64,000 nt of DNA from GCA-002700125 sp964434385 (lineage in GTDB: Bacteria > Chloroflexota > Dehalococcoidia > Lucifugimonadales > Lucifugimonadaceae), in NCBI GenBank assembly GCA_964434385.1, contig CAYSUW010000002.1, forward strand, positions 1 through 64,000. The letters run 5' to 3'. The notes under the pieces are model-generated. The model did no database searches. It was not told where the DNA came from and saw only the letters and a list, made by a program, of their open reading frames with translations. Positions within the stretch are counted from its first letter, which is position 1, and every line of letters starts with the position of its first letter. Shown piece by piece: positions 34,233-42,327 of this stretch. Both the position numbers and the translations under genes were made by a program.

Positions 34233-35315
34233 ATGAATAAAGTTAGATTAGGATTAATTGGTGCTGGATGGTGGGGTACAGCTCATCATCTCCCTACAGC
34301 TATGAATAGGGAAGAAGTAATAATGGATTCAGTATCAAGATTAGGATCAGAAGAGTTAGAAATTGTTAAAAATGAATTCAATTTTGATTTTGCTAGTGAG
34401 AACTTTTTAGATGTTATTGAAAGAAAACCTGATGGCATCATAGTTTCTTCTCCACATACACTACATTATGAGCACAGCATAGCTGCGCTGAAAGCAGGTA
34501 TACCAGTGTTATGTGAAAAACCTATGACCACATCTGCTAAAGAAGCTAGAGATTTAGTGAATACGGCTAAAAAAAACAATGTTCATTTAATGATGTCTCA
34601 TGGATGGCATTATTTGGAATTAGTTCAAAAGGCAAAAGAATATATGAAAGAAAATATTATTGGAGATATAGAGTACTTAGTTTGTGTTTTATCATCACCA
34701 GTAAGAGACTTACTTGAAGGTAGAGGTTTAGATCTAAGGGGAGCAAAAGTATTGTTTACACCACAAAACAATACTTGGGCTGATCCTGTAAGAGCAGGAG
34801 GAGGCTATGGATACGCACAATTGACTCATATTTTAGGTTTAACTTTTCTATTAGCAGATATTGTGCCTAAAAAAGTATTTTCTTTCTCTTCATCTCCAAA
34901 CAGTCAAGTTGAAATACATAATTCAATTTCGGTCCAATGTGAAGATGGAATTGTTGCTACTTTCTCAGGATCAGCAAGTCATAAAAATAATAGATTTAAA
35001 ACTTTGGTTAGAATTTATGGAAGCAAAGGAGAATTAGAATTAGAGTTAGATAGAGAAAATACTTTAACAGTAAATATTATTAATAAAGATTATACAGTTC
35101 TAAAAGATTCTGAGTTACAAGCACATAAAGAAAAACCTGTTACAAATGCCTCACTAGGAGATCCAAAAGGATTTCAACCAACTAATAATTTCATAGATCT
35201 CATTTCAGGTAAGTCTGAAGTTAATTGGTCACCTGGAATAGTAGGGATGAGATCTATTGAAGTATTAGACGCAGCATATCGTTCTGCTACTTCAGGACAA
35301 CTAGAATCAGTTTAG
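34233..35315 (+). CDS. Gfo/Idh/MocA family oxidoreductase, tandem copy 2
   Basis: A 360-residue paralogue of the preceding gene, 7 bp away, with GLIGAGWWGTAHH, VSSPHTLHYEH, CEKPMTTSA and MMSHGWHY. By eye about half or more of the residues match. It differs mainly in a longer insert near 270-300. Two closely related oxidoreductases side by side could use epimeric substrates or form a heteromer. The stop is immediately followed by a hairpin shared with the convergent gene. Confidence 0.88.
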   Translation: MNKVRLGLIGAGWWGTAHHLPTAMNREEVIMDSVSRLGSEELEIVKNEFNFDFASENFLDVIERKPDGIIVSSPHTLHYEHSIAALKAGIPVLCEKPMTTSAKEARDLVNTAKKNNVHLMMSHGWHYLELVQKAKEYMKENIIGDIEYLVCVLSSPVRDLLEGRGLDLRGAKVLFTPQNNTWADPVRAGGGYGYAQLTHILGLTFLLADIVPKKVFSFSSSPNSQVEIHNSISVQCEDGIVATFSGSASHKNNRFKTLVRIYGSKGELELELDRENTLTVNIINKDYTVLKDSELQAHKEKPVTNASLGDPKGFQPTNNFIDLISGKSEVNWSPGIVGMRSIEVLDAAYRSATSGQLESV

Positions 35316-35317
35316 AT

Positions 35318-35345
35318 AGTTGCTTATTACACTGAATAAGCAACT
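35318..35345. terminator. Bidirectional terminator-like hairpin between convergent genes
   Basis: A perfect 11-bp stem (AGTTGCTTATT 35318-35328, AATAAGCAACT 35335-35345) with a 6-base loop. It starts 3 bases after the plus-strand stop and contains the stop codon of the minus-strand gene (35327-35329). T-tracts are absent on both sides, so termination strength is uncertain. Confidence 0.55.
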
Positions 35346-36478
35346 GATCCATCTTCTCTTAAAGGAGGAAATCCTTCAATGTCCAAAGTTTCATGAGGAT
35401 TTTCACTAAGTAAACTATCGTCTATTTCAACTCCTAGACCAGGTTTATCAGGTAACAATATGTATCCACCTTTTCTCTTTAATGAATTCTTAAATACTTT
35501 ATTTTGTTCACTTTCATCACCTTTACTATATTCCTGGGTAAGGAAATTAGGAATAGTAGCATCTATATGAACACTTGCAGCAGTTAGAATTGGACCCAAA
35601 AAATTATGAGTTACAAGAGCAGAATGAAATGATTCTCCAATTGAAGCTATTTTCTTTACTTGAGTAATTCCACCAGCAAGTCCTACATCAGGTCTAATGT
35701 ATTGAGGTCCACCATGAGTTAATAATTCCCTAAATTCCCATATTGAATGCATCCTTTCACCGTTTGCCAATGGAATTGAAATTCTTTTAGCTAATTCACC
35801 TTGAGACATCATACTGTCAATTTGAATAGGATCTTCATAAAACATAGGATTGAATTCCTGTAAAGCTTCAGCAAGAGGAATATTTACCATTGGTGTTAAT
35901 TTTCTATGGATTTCTAAAATGATATCTACATCCGGTCCTGCTCCTTCACGTAGGGCAGCTACAGTATTTCTTGTATCAGAGATAAGCCTATCCATAGTCA
36001 GATCATAATAATTACTTGGCAATGGGTCGATTTTAAGTGCAGTGAATCCTTCTTTAGCCCAATCAGATGCATTTTTTCTGATATTCTCATCTTTAGAAAT
36101 AGAGTTATCTATTGATCCACCTAACAAACCATGCAATCGTATTTTATCTCTAACTTTTCCACCAAGAAGATTCCAAATTGGAGTATCGTAAATTTTCCCT
36201 TTTATATCCCATAAAGCAATATCAATTGCAGAAAGAGCACCTGAAATTATAGCTCCTCTAAAAGGAAATCCTCTATATAAATATTGTTGTATGTTTTCAA
36301 TATCTTCTGGGTTTTTCCCTATAAGATATTTTTCATATTTTTCGGTTACTGTACTTACTGCTTCTGGAAAACACCAAGCTGCAGTTTGTCCTATTCCTGA
36401 AATTCCAGTATCAGTAGTTATTCTAACTACGAAAATATTATTTCTAATTAAAAATTTTTCAATTTTTTCTATCTTCAT
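35327..36478 (-). CDS. D-galactonate-dehydratase-like enolase-superfamily protein
   Basis: A 383-residue enzyme. Active-site residues fall six positions after those of DgoD throughout: Glu189 and His191 (LEIHRK), Glu215 (FYEDPI), Glu241 (NGER) and His291 (VTHN). In DgoD the first ligand is Asp; here it is Glu189, a conservative carboxylate swap. The Asp/Glu-x-His layout marks the galactonate/mannonate subgroup, which dehydrates acid sugars to 2-keto-3-deoxy acids. Starts as ATGA overlap with the epimerase stop, with GGAG upstream inside that gene. Last gene of the minus operon from 40430. Confidence 0.87.
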   Translation of the reverse strand: MKIEKIEKFLIRNNIFVVRITTDTGISGIGQTAAWCFPEAVSTVTEKYEKYLIGKNPEDIENIQQYLYRGFPFRGAIISGALSAIDIALWDIKGKIYDTPIWNLLGGKVRDKIRLHGLLGGSIDNSISKDENIRKNASDWAKEGFTALKIDPLPSNYYDLTMDRLISDTRNTVAALREGAGPDVDIILEIHRKLTPMVNIPLAEALQEFNPMFYEDPIQIDSMMSQGELAKRISIPLANGERMHSIWEFRELLTHGGPQYIRPDVGLAGGITQVKKIASIGESFHSALVTHNFLGPILTAASVHIDATIPNFLTQEYSKGDESEQNKVFKNSLKRKGGYILLPDKPGLGVEIDDSLLSENPHETLDIEGFPPLREDGSVAYSV

Positions 36479-37260
36479 TTTGCTCCTTTTTTAGGGTATT
36501 TTTTATGTGTTTGTGGTTCCCAATTTAATATTCTTTTTGCTTTTGATAAATTATGTTCCTCATGATCAGGATCAGCAGCAATGAATATAGAATCAAATCT
36601 ACCATGTCCATTTTTTACTGCTTCTAATCCACCCAAATATGCATTAGCTAAATCCTCTTCATCAGTTAACCAAAATAAACTTCCTCCGGGGGCTTCAGCA
36701 GCATATTTATGATTAGAGTTTTCTCTTTCTATTAACCATCTATCTCGAGGTCGAGGACCAGTAATTCTTAATGCAACAATATTCATATCAAACCATGTAG
36801 CAAAATATTGACAAATCAATTCACCAAAACCTTTTGTTAAACCATAAACAGAGGGGGTATCTAGTTGAGTATGTTCTTCTGCTTGATAGTAGGTTCGTTC
36901 TCTGTAATGAACACTCATAGTACTAGTATGTACTCCTTTCATTACTCCTGCTTCTTGAGCTTTATATAAAAATAAATGTAAACCCAAATTGTTCAATTCA
37001 TAGTTTTCTTTAATTTGTGTGATATCTTGAGTGGTTTCAGAACCACCTTGTGGGCTTTTCATTGTAACGTTAACAAAAGCATCAATTCCATCTAATGCTT
37101 TCTCTATATCATTAGGCTCAAGCATAGAACCCTGAATAAATTTAACATTGTCATGTTTTGGGGGAGCTATATCAAAAACGGTAACGTTATGTTTCTTTGT
37201 TAGATAAGGTGTTATAAATGTTCCAACCATTCCAGAGCCACCAGTAATTAATATATTCAT
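36475..37260 (-). CDS. NAD-dependent epimerase/dehydratase, tandem copy 1
   Basis: A 261-residue extended-SDR protein: nucleotide motif TGGSGMVG at 6-13, catalytic Tyr139-x3-Lys143 (YGLTK). The C-terminus is shorter than UDP-sugar epimerases, as in uronate dehydrogenase and related sugar-acid enzymes. The nucleotide sequence is nearly identical to that of the next gene except for the last 12 codons and flanks. GGAGGTAT before the ATG is one of the strongest ribosome-binding sites here. The stop overlaps the dehydratase start. Confidence 0.9.
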   Translation of the reverse strand: MNILITGGSGMVGTFITPYLTKKHNVTVFDIAPPKHDNVKFIQGSMLEPNDIEKALDGIDAFVNVTMKSPQGGSETTQDITQIKENYELNNLGLHLFLYKAQEAGVMKGVHTSTMSVHYRERTYYQAEEHTQLDTPSVYGLTKGFGELICQYFATWFDMNIVALRITGPRPRDRWLIERENSNHKYAAEAPGGSLFWLTDEEDLANAYLGGLEAVKNGHGRFDSIFIAADPDHEEHNLSKAKRILNWEPQTHKKYPKKGAK

Positions 37261-38111
37261 ATACCTCCTAAATTTTATAATATTTATATATTAATTTAGT
37301 TAGAGAATAATTATCAATATAAATGTTATTTATGTCTTTTTTTGGGGAACTTCAAATGAGTTTTTGGTTCCCAGTTTAATATTCTTTTTGCTTTTGATAA
37401 ATTATGTTCCTCATGATCAGGATCAGCAGCAATGAATATAGAATCAAATCTACCATGTCCATTTTTTACTGCTTCTAATCCACCCAAATATGCATTAGCT
37501 AAATCCTCTTCATCAGTTAACCAAAATAAACTTCCTCCGGGGGCTTCAGCAGCATATTTATGATTAGAGTTTTCTCTTTCTATTAACCATCTATCTCGAG
37601 GTCGAGGACCAGTAATTCTTAATGCAACAATATTCATATCAAACCATGTAGCAAAATATTGACAAATCAATTCACCAAAACCTTTTGTTAAACCATAAAC
37701 AGAGGGGGTATCTAGTTGAGTATGTTCTTCTGCTTGATAGTAGGTTCGTTCTCTGTAATGAACACTCATAGTACTAGTATGTACTCCTTTCATTACTCCT
37801 GCTTCTTGAGCTTTATATAAAAATAAATGTAAACCCAAATTGTTCAATTCATAGTTTTCTTTAATTTGTGTGATATCTTGAGTGGTTTCAGAACCACCTT
37901 GTGGGCTTTTCATTGTAACGTTAACAAAAGCATCAATTCCATCTAATGCTTTCTCTATATCATTAGGCTCAAGCATAGAACCCTGAATAAATTTAACATT
38001 GTCATGTTTTGGGGGAGCTATATCAAAAACGGTAACGTTATGTTTCTTTGTTAGATAAGGTGTTATAAATGTTCCAACCATTCCAGAACCACCAGTAATT
38101 AATATATTCAT
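36514..38111 (-). repeat. Near-identical tandem direct repeat of the epimerase gene
   Basis: Plus-strand 36514-37260 and 37365-38111 (offset 851, 747 bp each) differ at only two positions I could find by direct reading: 36523/37374 and 37237/38088, both synonymous. Homology breaks off abruptly at the start codon on one side and 12 codons before the stop on the other. The unit is therefore almost exactly the coding region without its tail. Confidence 0.93.
37326..38111 (-). CDS. NAD-dependent epimerase/dehydratase, tandem copy 2
   Basis: Identical in protein sequence to copy 1 over residues 1-249, including TGGSGMVG and Tyr139-x3-Lys143. The last 12 residues differ at five or six positions but remain alignable (KTHLKFPKKRHK against QTHKKYPKKGAK). 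Unlike copy 1 it has no clear Shine-Dalgarno before ATG 38111 and follows the FAD-oxidoreductase stop by 5 bases, so it may rely on coupling. Diverged tails with identical bodies suggest recent gene conversion of an older pair. Confidence 0.9.
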   Translation of the reverse strand: MNILITGGSGMVGTFITPYLTKKHNVTVFDIAPPKHDNVKFIQGSMLEPNDIEKALDGIDAFVNVTMKSPQGGSETTQDITQIKENYELNNLGLHLFLYKAQEAGVMKGVHTSTMSVHYRERTYYQAEEHTQLDTPSVYGLTKGFGELICQYFATWFDMNIVALRITGPRPRDRWLIERENSNHKYAAEAPGGSLFWLTDEEDLANAYLGGLEAVKNGHGRFDSIFIAADPDHEEHNLSKAKRILNWEPKTHLKFPKKRHK

Positions 38112-38116
38112 GGTTA

Positions 38117-39253
38117 TTAATTATATATTAGTCTTTTAACATTTATTCCAGAAAAACGACTTATATCTGTATTTTTTTTGATCATCCTGGTAATTTCTTG
38201 TCCAATATTAAAACTATGAAGAATTCCCCATCCTCCACCACCAGATGCAATCCAAATATTTTTACCTGCATCTATGGGACCTATAGCAGGCATAGCATCT
38301 GGAGTCATAGGTCTAAAGCATACAGAATGATCAACTATTTTGTTATTAATAATTTCAGGGATAATTTCCGATGCGAGATGAATTAGTTCATCTTGTGCTG
38401 TTTTTGTTTTTTTAGAATTAAAAGTGTAATTTGATTTTGTGGCTCCAATCCAAAGTAAATTATCTAATTTTTGGCAAATTGAAACTTTTCCATGTAAATG
38501 AAATTCTAAGGGTTCGTTAAATGGCTCAACTTTTAACATTTCTCCTTTAAGAGGTTTTATATCAATAGAAACACCAATTTGTTCAGTAAGAAAATTAGTC
38601 CATGGACCTGTAGAAATGACAACTTTTTTCGGTCGAATTATATGATCTTTGTTTCTTATTTCAATTCCATTTTTTGTATTGGAGAAAGTTGTTACATCAA
38701 AATTTTCAAATTTCACTCCAGAAATTTCACAAGTTTTAAAAAGGGATTGACAAAATTTAAAAGAATCAAGAAATACAACGCCATTAATTAAAACTAAACC
38801 AATATGATTATTACTAATCCTAGAATCAATAAATTCATTTTGATCAGTAATGATTTTTGAGTTAAAACCTTTTTGATTCCATTCGGGGATTAAATCAATC
38901 AATTGAGTTAATTCGTTTTCAGAATGAATTATTTGCAATGTAGGAATAGATTGAAAATCATAATCTATCATAGAAGATTTAATTAGATCTTTATGGTTAT
39001 TTAAATGTAATTTGAATGATTCTTCTGATAATTCTTTTTGATCATCAGGTCTTCCTAGAGAGTTTGCTTTTTCTAAAGTAGAACCAACACCACCTAAAAT
39101 TGGATCTAATCTTCCCATTGCTTTCCCAGAAGCCTCTGAAGCAGGAAATGATTTATCAATTAAAAGAACTTCATATCCATTGAGAGATAAGTTATAAGAT
39201 GTAGAAAGACCAAAAACTCCAGCTCCAATAACTACTATTTCAGGATTATTCAT
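38117..39253 (-). CDS. DAO-family FAD-dependent oxidoreductase
   Basis: I take ATG 39253 (378 residues), overlapping the upstream stop by 8 bases (ATGAATAA); an ATG four codons earlier is possible. FAD motif GAGVFG at 10-15 with Asp/Lys at the end of the second strand (LLIDK), a GSTLEKANSL region near 60, and C-terminal FRPMTPDAMPAIGPI and ASGGGGWGILHS. This is the glycine oxidase/D-amino-acid oxidase family, which also includes sugar-amine and hydroxy-acid oxidases. Operon partners are a Gfo/Idh dehydrogenase and epimerases. Substrate unknown. Confidence 0.87.
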   Translation of the reverse strand: MNNPEIVVIGAGVFGLSTSYNLSLNGYEVLLIDKSFPASEASGKAMGRLDPILGGVGSTLEKANSLGRPDDQKELSEESFKLHLNNHKDLIKSSMIDYDFQSIPTLQIIHSENELTQLIDLIPEWNQKGFNSKIITDQNEFIDSRISNNHIGLVLINGVVFLDSFKFCQSLFKTCEISGVKFENFDVTTFSNTKNGIEIRNKDHIIRPKKVVISTGPWTNFLTEQIGVSIDIKPLKGEMLKVEPFNEPLEFHLHGKVSICQKLDNLLWIGATKSNYTFNSKKTKTAQDELIHLASEIIPEIINNKIVDHSVCFRPMTPDAMPAIGPIDAGKNIWIASGGGGWGILHSFNIGQEITRMIKKNTDISRFSGINVKRLIYN

Positions 39254-40430
39254 GATTTTGATCATTAGTATTTAAATCATGCATTATTTGATGATGATCA
39301 ACACCTTTTTTTCTTAATGATTTGAATTTTTTTTCATCAATATTATTTCTTTTTAAATATCCTCTAATATCATATTTCCCTTGATTTTTAACTTTTAGTT
39401 TGCCTTCTTCAACCATTAAATCTATTGGATATTTAGTTTGAGTAACAGGGAAGGAAACTTTTTGATTAATTCGAGCAGATTCATACATTGACATCATAAT
39501 ATCTAATGTAGTCTTTGCTTTTTTTGCAGAACCTCTATGTTCAGGCCCACCTTCTATCCAATTAATTAATTCATTTATCTGATCTGCATTCGTCTTACCA
39601 CCAATGGGTTTTATATTTTTTTCCTCTTCGTCTAAAGGGACTGTTTCCCATCCATTAGTTTTACTTGAAAATAATGAAACTTTATTTTCACTAACATTCA
39701 ACATACCTTTAGTTCCAATTACAGAAAAATAACCAGCATCATTGTTGAAACCAGTAAATTCTTGATCAGATAAATCTGATTGAATAAAAAGTTGAGAAGA
39801 ATTATCTAATTGTACTAAACCTATAGAAGAATCTTCAATTCTTACATCTCTTTCATATCTATCGGTGTTTCTTTCTACAGAACCCATTACCCAGATGGGT
39901 TTTGGATCATTCAGACAAAATAATGCACCATCAATAGTATGTGTAGCCCAATTCAAAAGTCCTTGTTCAACTCTAATATCAATTAAAGAAACGGAACCTA
40001 TTTCTCCATTTTTAATTATTTCACGTGCTTTAACCCATCCTGGAGTAAATCGACGTTGATGACTAATGACAAGCTTACAGTTATTTTTATCAGTAACTTT
40101 GATCATTTCTGAGGCATTCCCAGAACCAATTGTCATAGGTTTTTCACATATAATTCCTTTAGCCCCAATCTTAGCCACTTCAATTGTATTTTCATGATGT
40201 TTTAGGTGCCAAGTACAAATACTTACAATATCGATATCGATATTTTGTAATTCTGAAATATTTTTGAATCCATAGGGAATATAATATTCATCTTGATAAT
40301 TTTCTCTGGCTGGATCATAAGGATCTACAACAGCAGTGACATTAACATTATCTAGAAGATTGTAACCTTCCATGTGAGCTCTTCCTATAGCACCACATCC
40401 AATAATTGCAGCATTATATATTTTTTTCAT
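39246..40430 (-). CDS. Gfo/Idh/MocA family oxidoreductase
   Basis: A 394-residue dehydrogenase with IIGCGAIGRAHMEGY near 9-23, VSICTWHLKHHENT, and CEKPM near 95-99. It carries a C-terminal extension of about 70 residues beyond the usual fold, rich in Lys and Asn and ending NDQNHE. First gene of the minus operon down to 35327, divergent from the DUF971 gene with an 80-bp AT-rich gap. Substrate unknown. Confidence 0.88.
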   Translation of the reverse strand: MKKIYNAAIIGCGAIGRAHMEGYNLLDNVNVTAVVDPYDPARENYQDEYYIPYGFKNISELQNIDIDIVSICTWHLKHHENTIEVAKIGAKGIICEKPMTIGSGNASEMIKVTDKNNCKLVISHQRRFTPGWVKAREIIKNGEIGSVSLIDIRVEQGLLNWATHTIDGALFCLNDPKPIWVMGSVERNTDRYERDVRIEDSSIGLVQLDNSSQLFIQSDLSDQEFTGFNNDAGYFSVIGTKGMLNVSENKVSLFSSKTNGWETVPLDEEEKNIKPIGGKTNADQINELINWIEGGPEHRGSAKKAKTTLDIMMSMYESARINQKVSFPVTQTKYPIDLMVEEGKLKVKNQGKYDIRGYLKRNNIDEKKFKSLRKKGVDHHQIMHDLNTNDQNHE

Positions 40431-40510
40431 AGATTCAAATTAATGATAAAGTTAGTTTTTAGAATTTTAACAAATATATTTTTTAATAAAACAAAATATA
40501 GACTTTATTT

Positions 40511-40834
40511 ATGATTACTCCTAATAATATAGATTTACTTAATGATGGACTTCTAATCGAATGGAGTAATGGGAAATCACATATTTTCCCTTATCTATAC
40601 CTTAGACTTCAATGCCCATGCGCACATTGCGTAGAGGAAATGACTGGAAGACCAATTCTTGATATTTCTACAGTCCCAGGAGATATAACTATCCTTGAAT
40701 ATTCATTAGTAGGAAAATATGCATTACAATTCCTGTGGTCTAATGCTGACCCATGCTCAACATCTGGAATTTATCCTTTTGAAATGTTGTTAAAATTAGC
40801 AGAATTAGATAAAACGGTAAAAAGTCTAAAATAA
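40511..40834 (+). CDS. DUF971 (GBBH-like N-terminal domain) protein
   Basis: A 107-residue stand-alone version of the zinc-binding N-terminal domain of gamma-butyrobetaine hydroxylases. Cysteines 35, 37 and 40 (CPCAHC) are the metal ligands. The fourth ligand in the family is His of a DGH-x2-3-GIY motif; here the equivalent segment is ADPCSTSGIYPFE, with Cys in its place. Stand-alone members are often linked to iron-sulfur protein genes, but none is adjacent here. Its stop is 8 bp from the convergent lhgO-like gene. Confidence 0.85.
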   Translation: MITPNNIDLLNDGLLIEWSNGKSHIFPYLYLRLQCPCAHCVEEMTGRPILDISTVPGDITILEYSLVGKYALQFLWSNADPCSTSGIYPFEMLLKLAELDKTVKSLK

Positions 40835-40842
40835 CTATAATT

Positions 40843-42327
40843 CTAGAAACCCAAAAAACCCAAAAAAGAACAAATATATTTTCCTATAAAATAAATACCT
40901 TCAAAGCTACAGGTATCAATATAATGAGTAAACGAATTATCTCCCCATTCATATATATATATAGCCCGCAAAACAAAGAATGCTCCAATTGCAGTAATTA
41001 ATGCAAACAACAATGAAGCAAACCCAACCATTCCTATAAGCATAGCAATATTGAAATTTTGAGAATCAGTTTGATCAGTATCAAGGGATTTAGAATATTC
41101 GAAATCTTTAGGTGGAATATCGTTGATAAAATCATCAGCTAAGTCTGCAATATAATCTCCAATGATTAATGATGAAGTAGCACCTGGAGATGGTGCATTA
41201 AGAACATGAATACTTCTATTTCCCATTTCAATAGCAAAATCATCGATCATTGAACCATCTGAAGCAATTGCTTGTGCTCTTACCCCAGAACCACCTTTTA
41301 TTAAATCGGAACTCTTCAAACTAGGAACCATTTTTTGTAGATCTTTAAGAAATATATTTTTTCTAAAAGAACGATTAATTTCCATAATTCCTGTTTTGAG
41401 ATTTTTTATGGAAAATTTAACAAATCCTGGGTAGGTAATAGTATTAATGATGTCATAGGGATGAAAATCAATTTTTCTGTAACCCTCGCGTGAAAATGCC
41501 AAAACAGCATTTGGACCTGCTTCAATAAAACCTTTAACATTTTTAGTTAGATGTACACCTAAAAAAGGAAACTGAGGATCAGGAACAGGATAAATTAAAC
41601 CGTTAATTAAATCAGATTTCTCGGGGATTAAAGAATAATATTCTCCCCTGAAAGGTATGATCCGTAATTTAGGTTTAATACCCATACTTTTAGCAACTCT
41701 ATCTGAATATAATCCAGCACAATTGATAACACATTTCGTTTCTATATCTCCATTAGAAGTATTTATAATTGTAGAATTGTTAAAAGTTTCAGAACCCAAA
41801 AATTTAGAATTAAGTAAAATTTCAGCTCCATTATTTTTAATATTTTTAGCAAAAAGTTCAGATACCTCAGAATAATTTACTATCGCAGTATTAGGAGCAT
41901 AAAGAGCTTTCAATCCTACTGCATTTGGTTCAATTTCACGGATTCTCTCAGGACCAATTAATTCAAGACCTTGAACAAGATTAGCATTTCCTCTTTTCAT
42001 TAAAACTTCTAGTCTTGGAATTTCTTCCTGATTGTATGCGACAATTAATTTTCCACACTTTTCATATTGCAAATTATTTTCAACACAAAACTTCGCCATA
42101 GATGCTCTTCCTTCAACACAAAATTTTGCTTTAAGGGAACCTGGTTTATAATAAATACCTGAATGTATCACACCACTATTATGGCCAGTTTGATGAGCCG
42201 CTACTTGTTGATCTTTTTCTAAAATAGCTAATTTAATTTTTGGATGTTTTTTGAGTATGGATATAGCAGTTCCTAGACCAATAATTCCTGCTCCGATAAT
42301 AGTGACATCAAATTTATATTGGGTCAT
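40843..42327 (-). CDS. lhgO: L-2-hydroxyglutarate oxidase/dehydrogenase with C-terminal membrane extension
   Basis: A 494-residue FAD enzyme. GAGIIGLG at 12-19 and the diagnostic TGHNSGVIHSGIYY at 47-60 identify the LhgO/L2HGDH family, which oxidises L-2-hydroxyglutarate to 2-oxoglutarate and passes electrons to quinone or oxygen. Family members usually end near 400-420. Here about 80 extra residues follow, with a strong hydrophobic helix at about 426-452 and a second hydrophobic stretch at 476-494. The extension could anchor the enzyme at the membrane. Start overlaps the glycerate kinase stop by one base (TAATG). Confidence 0.88.
   Translation of the reverse strand: MTQYKFDVTIIGAGIIGLGTAISILKKHPKIKLAILEKDQQVAAHQTGHNSGVIHSGIYYKPGSLKAKFCVEGRASMAKFCVENNLQYEKCGKLIVAYNQEEIPRLEVLMKRGNANLVQGLELIGPERIREIEPNAVGLKALYAPNTAIVNYSEVSELFAKNIKNNGAEILLNSKFLGSETFNNSTIINTSNGDIETKCVINCAGLYSDRVAKSMGIKPKLRIIPFRGEYYSLIPEKSDLINGLIYPVPDPQFPFLGVHLTKNVKGFIEAGPNAVLAFSREGYRKIDFHPYDIINTITYPGFVKFSIKNLKTGIMEINRSFRKNIFLKDLQKMVPSLKSSDLIKGGSGVRAQAIASDGSMIDDFAIEMGNRSIHVLNAPSPGATSSLIIGDYIADLADDFINDIPPKDFEYSKSLDTDQTDSQNFNIAMLIGMVGFASLLFALITAIGAFFVLRAIYIYEWGDNSFTHYIDTCSFEGIYFIGKYICSFLGFLGF

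Noticed and set aside
37261..37325. Promoter between the two epimerase genes
   Set aside because: AT-rich, with TATA-like strings on both strands, but no convincing -35/-10 pair; the strong ribosome-binding site alone does not prove a promoter.
36514..38111. Near-identical repeat as an insertion sequence or composite element
   Set aside because: The repeated unit is a dehydrogenase coding region; no transposase, terminal inverted repeats or target-site duplications are visible.
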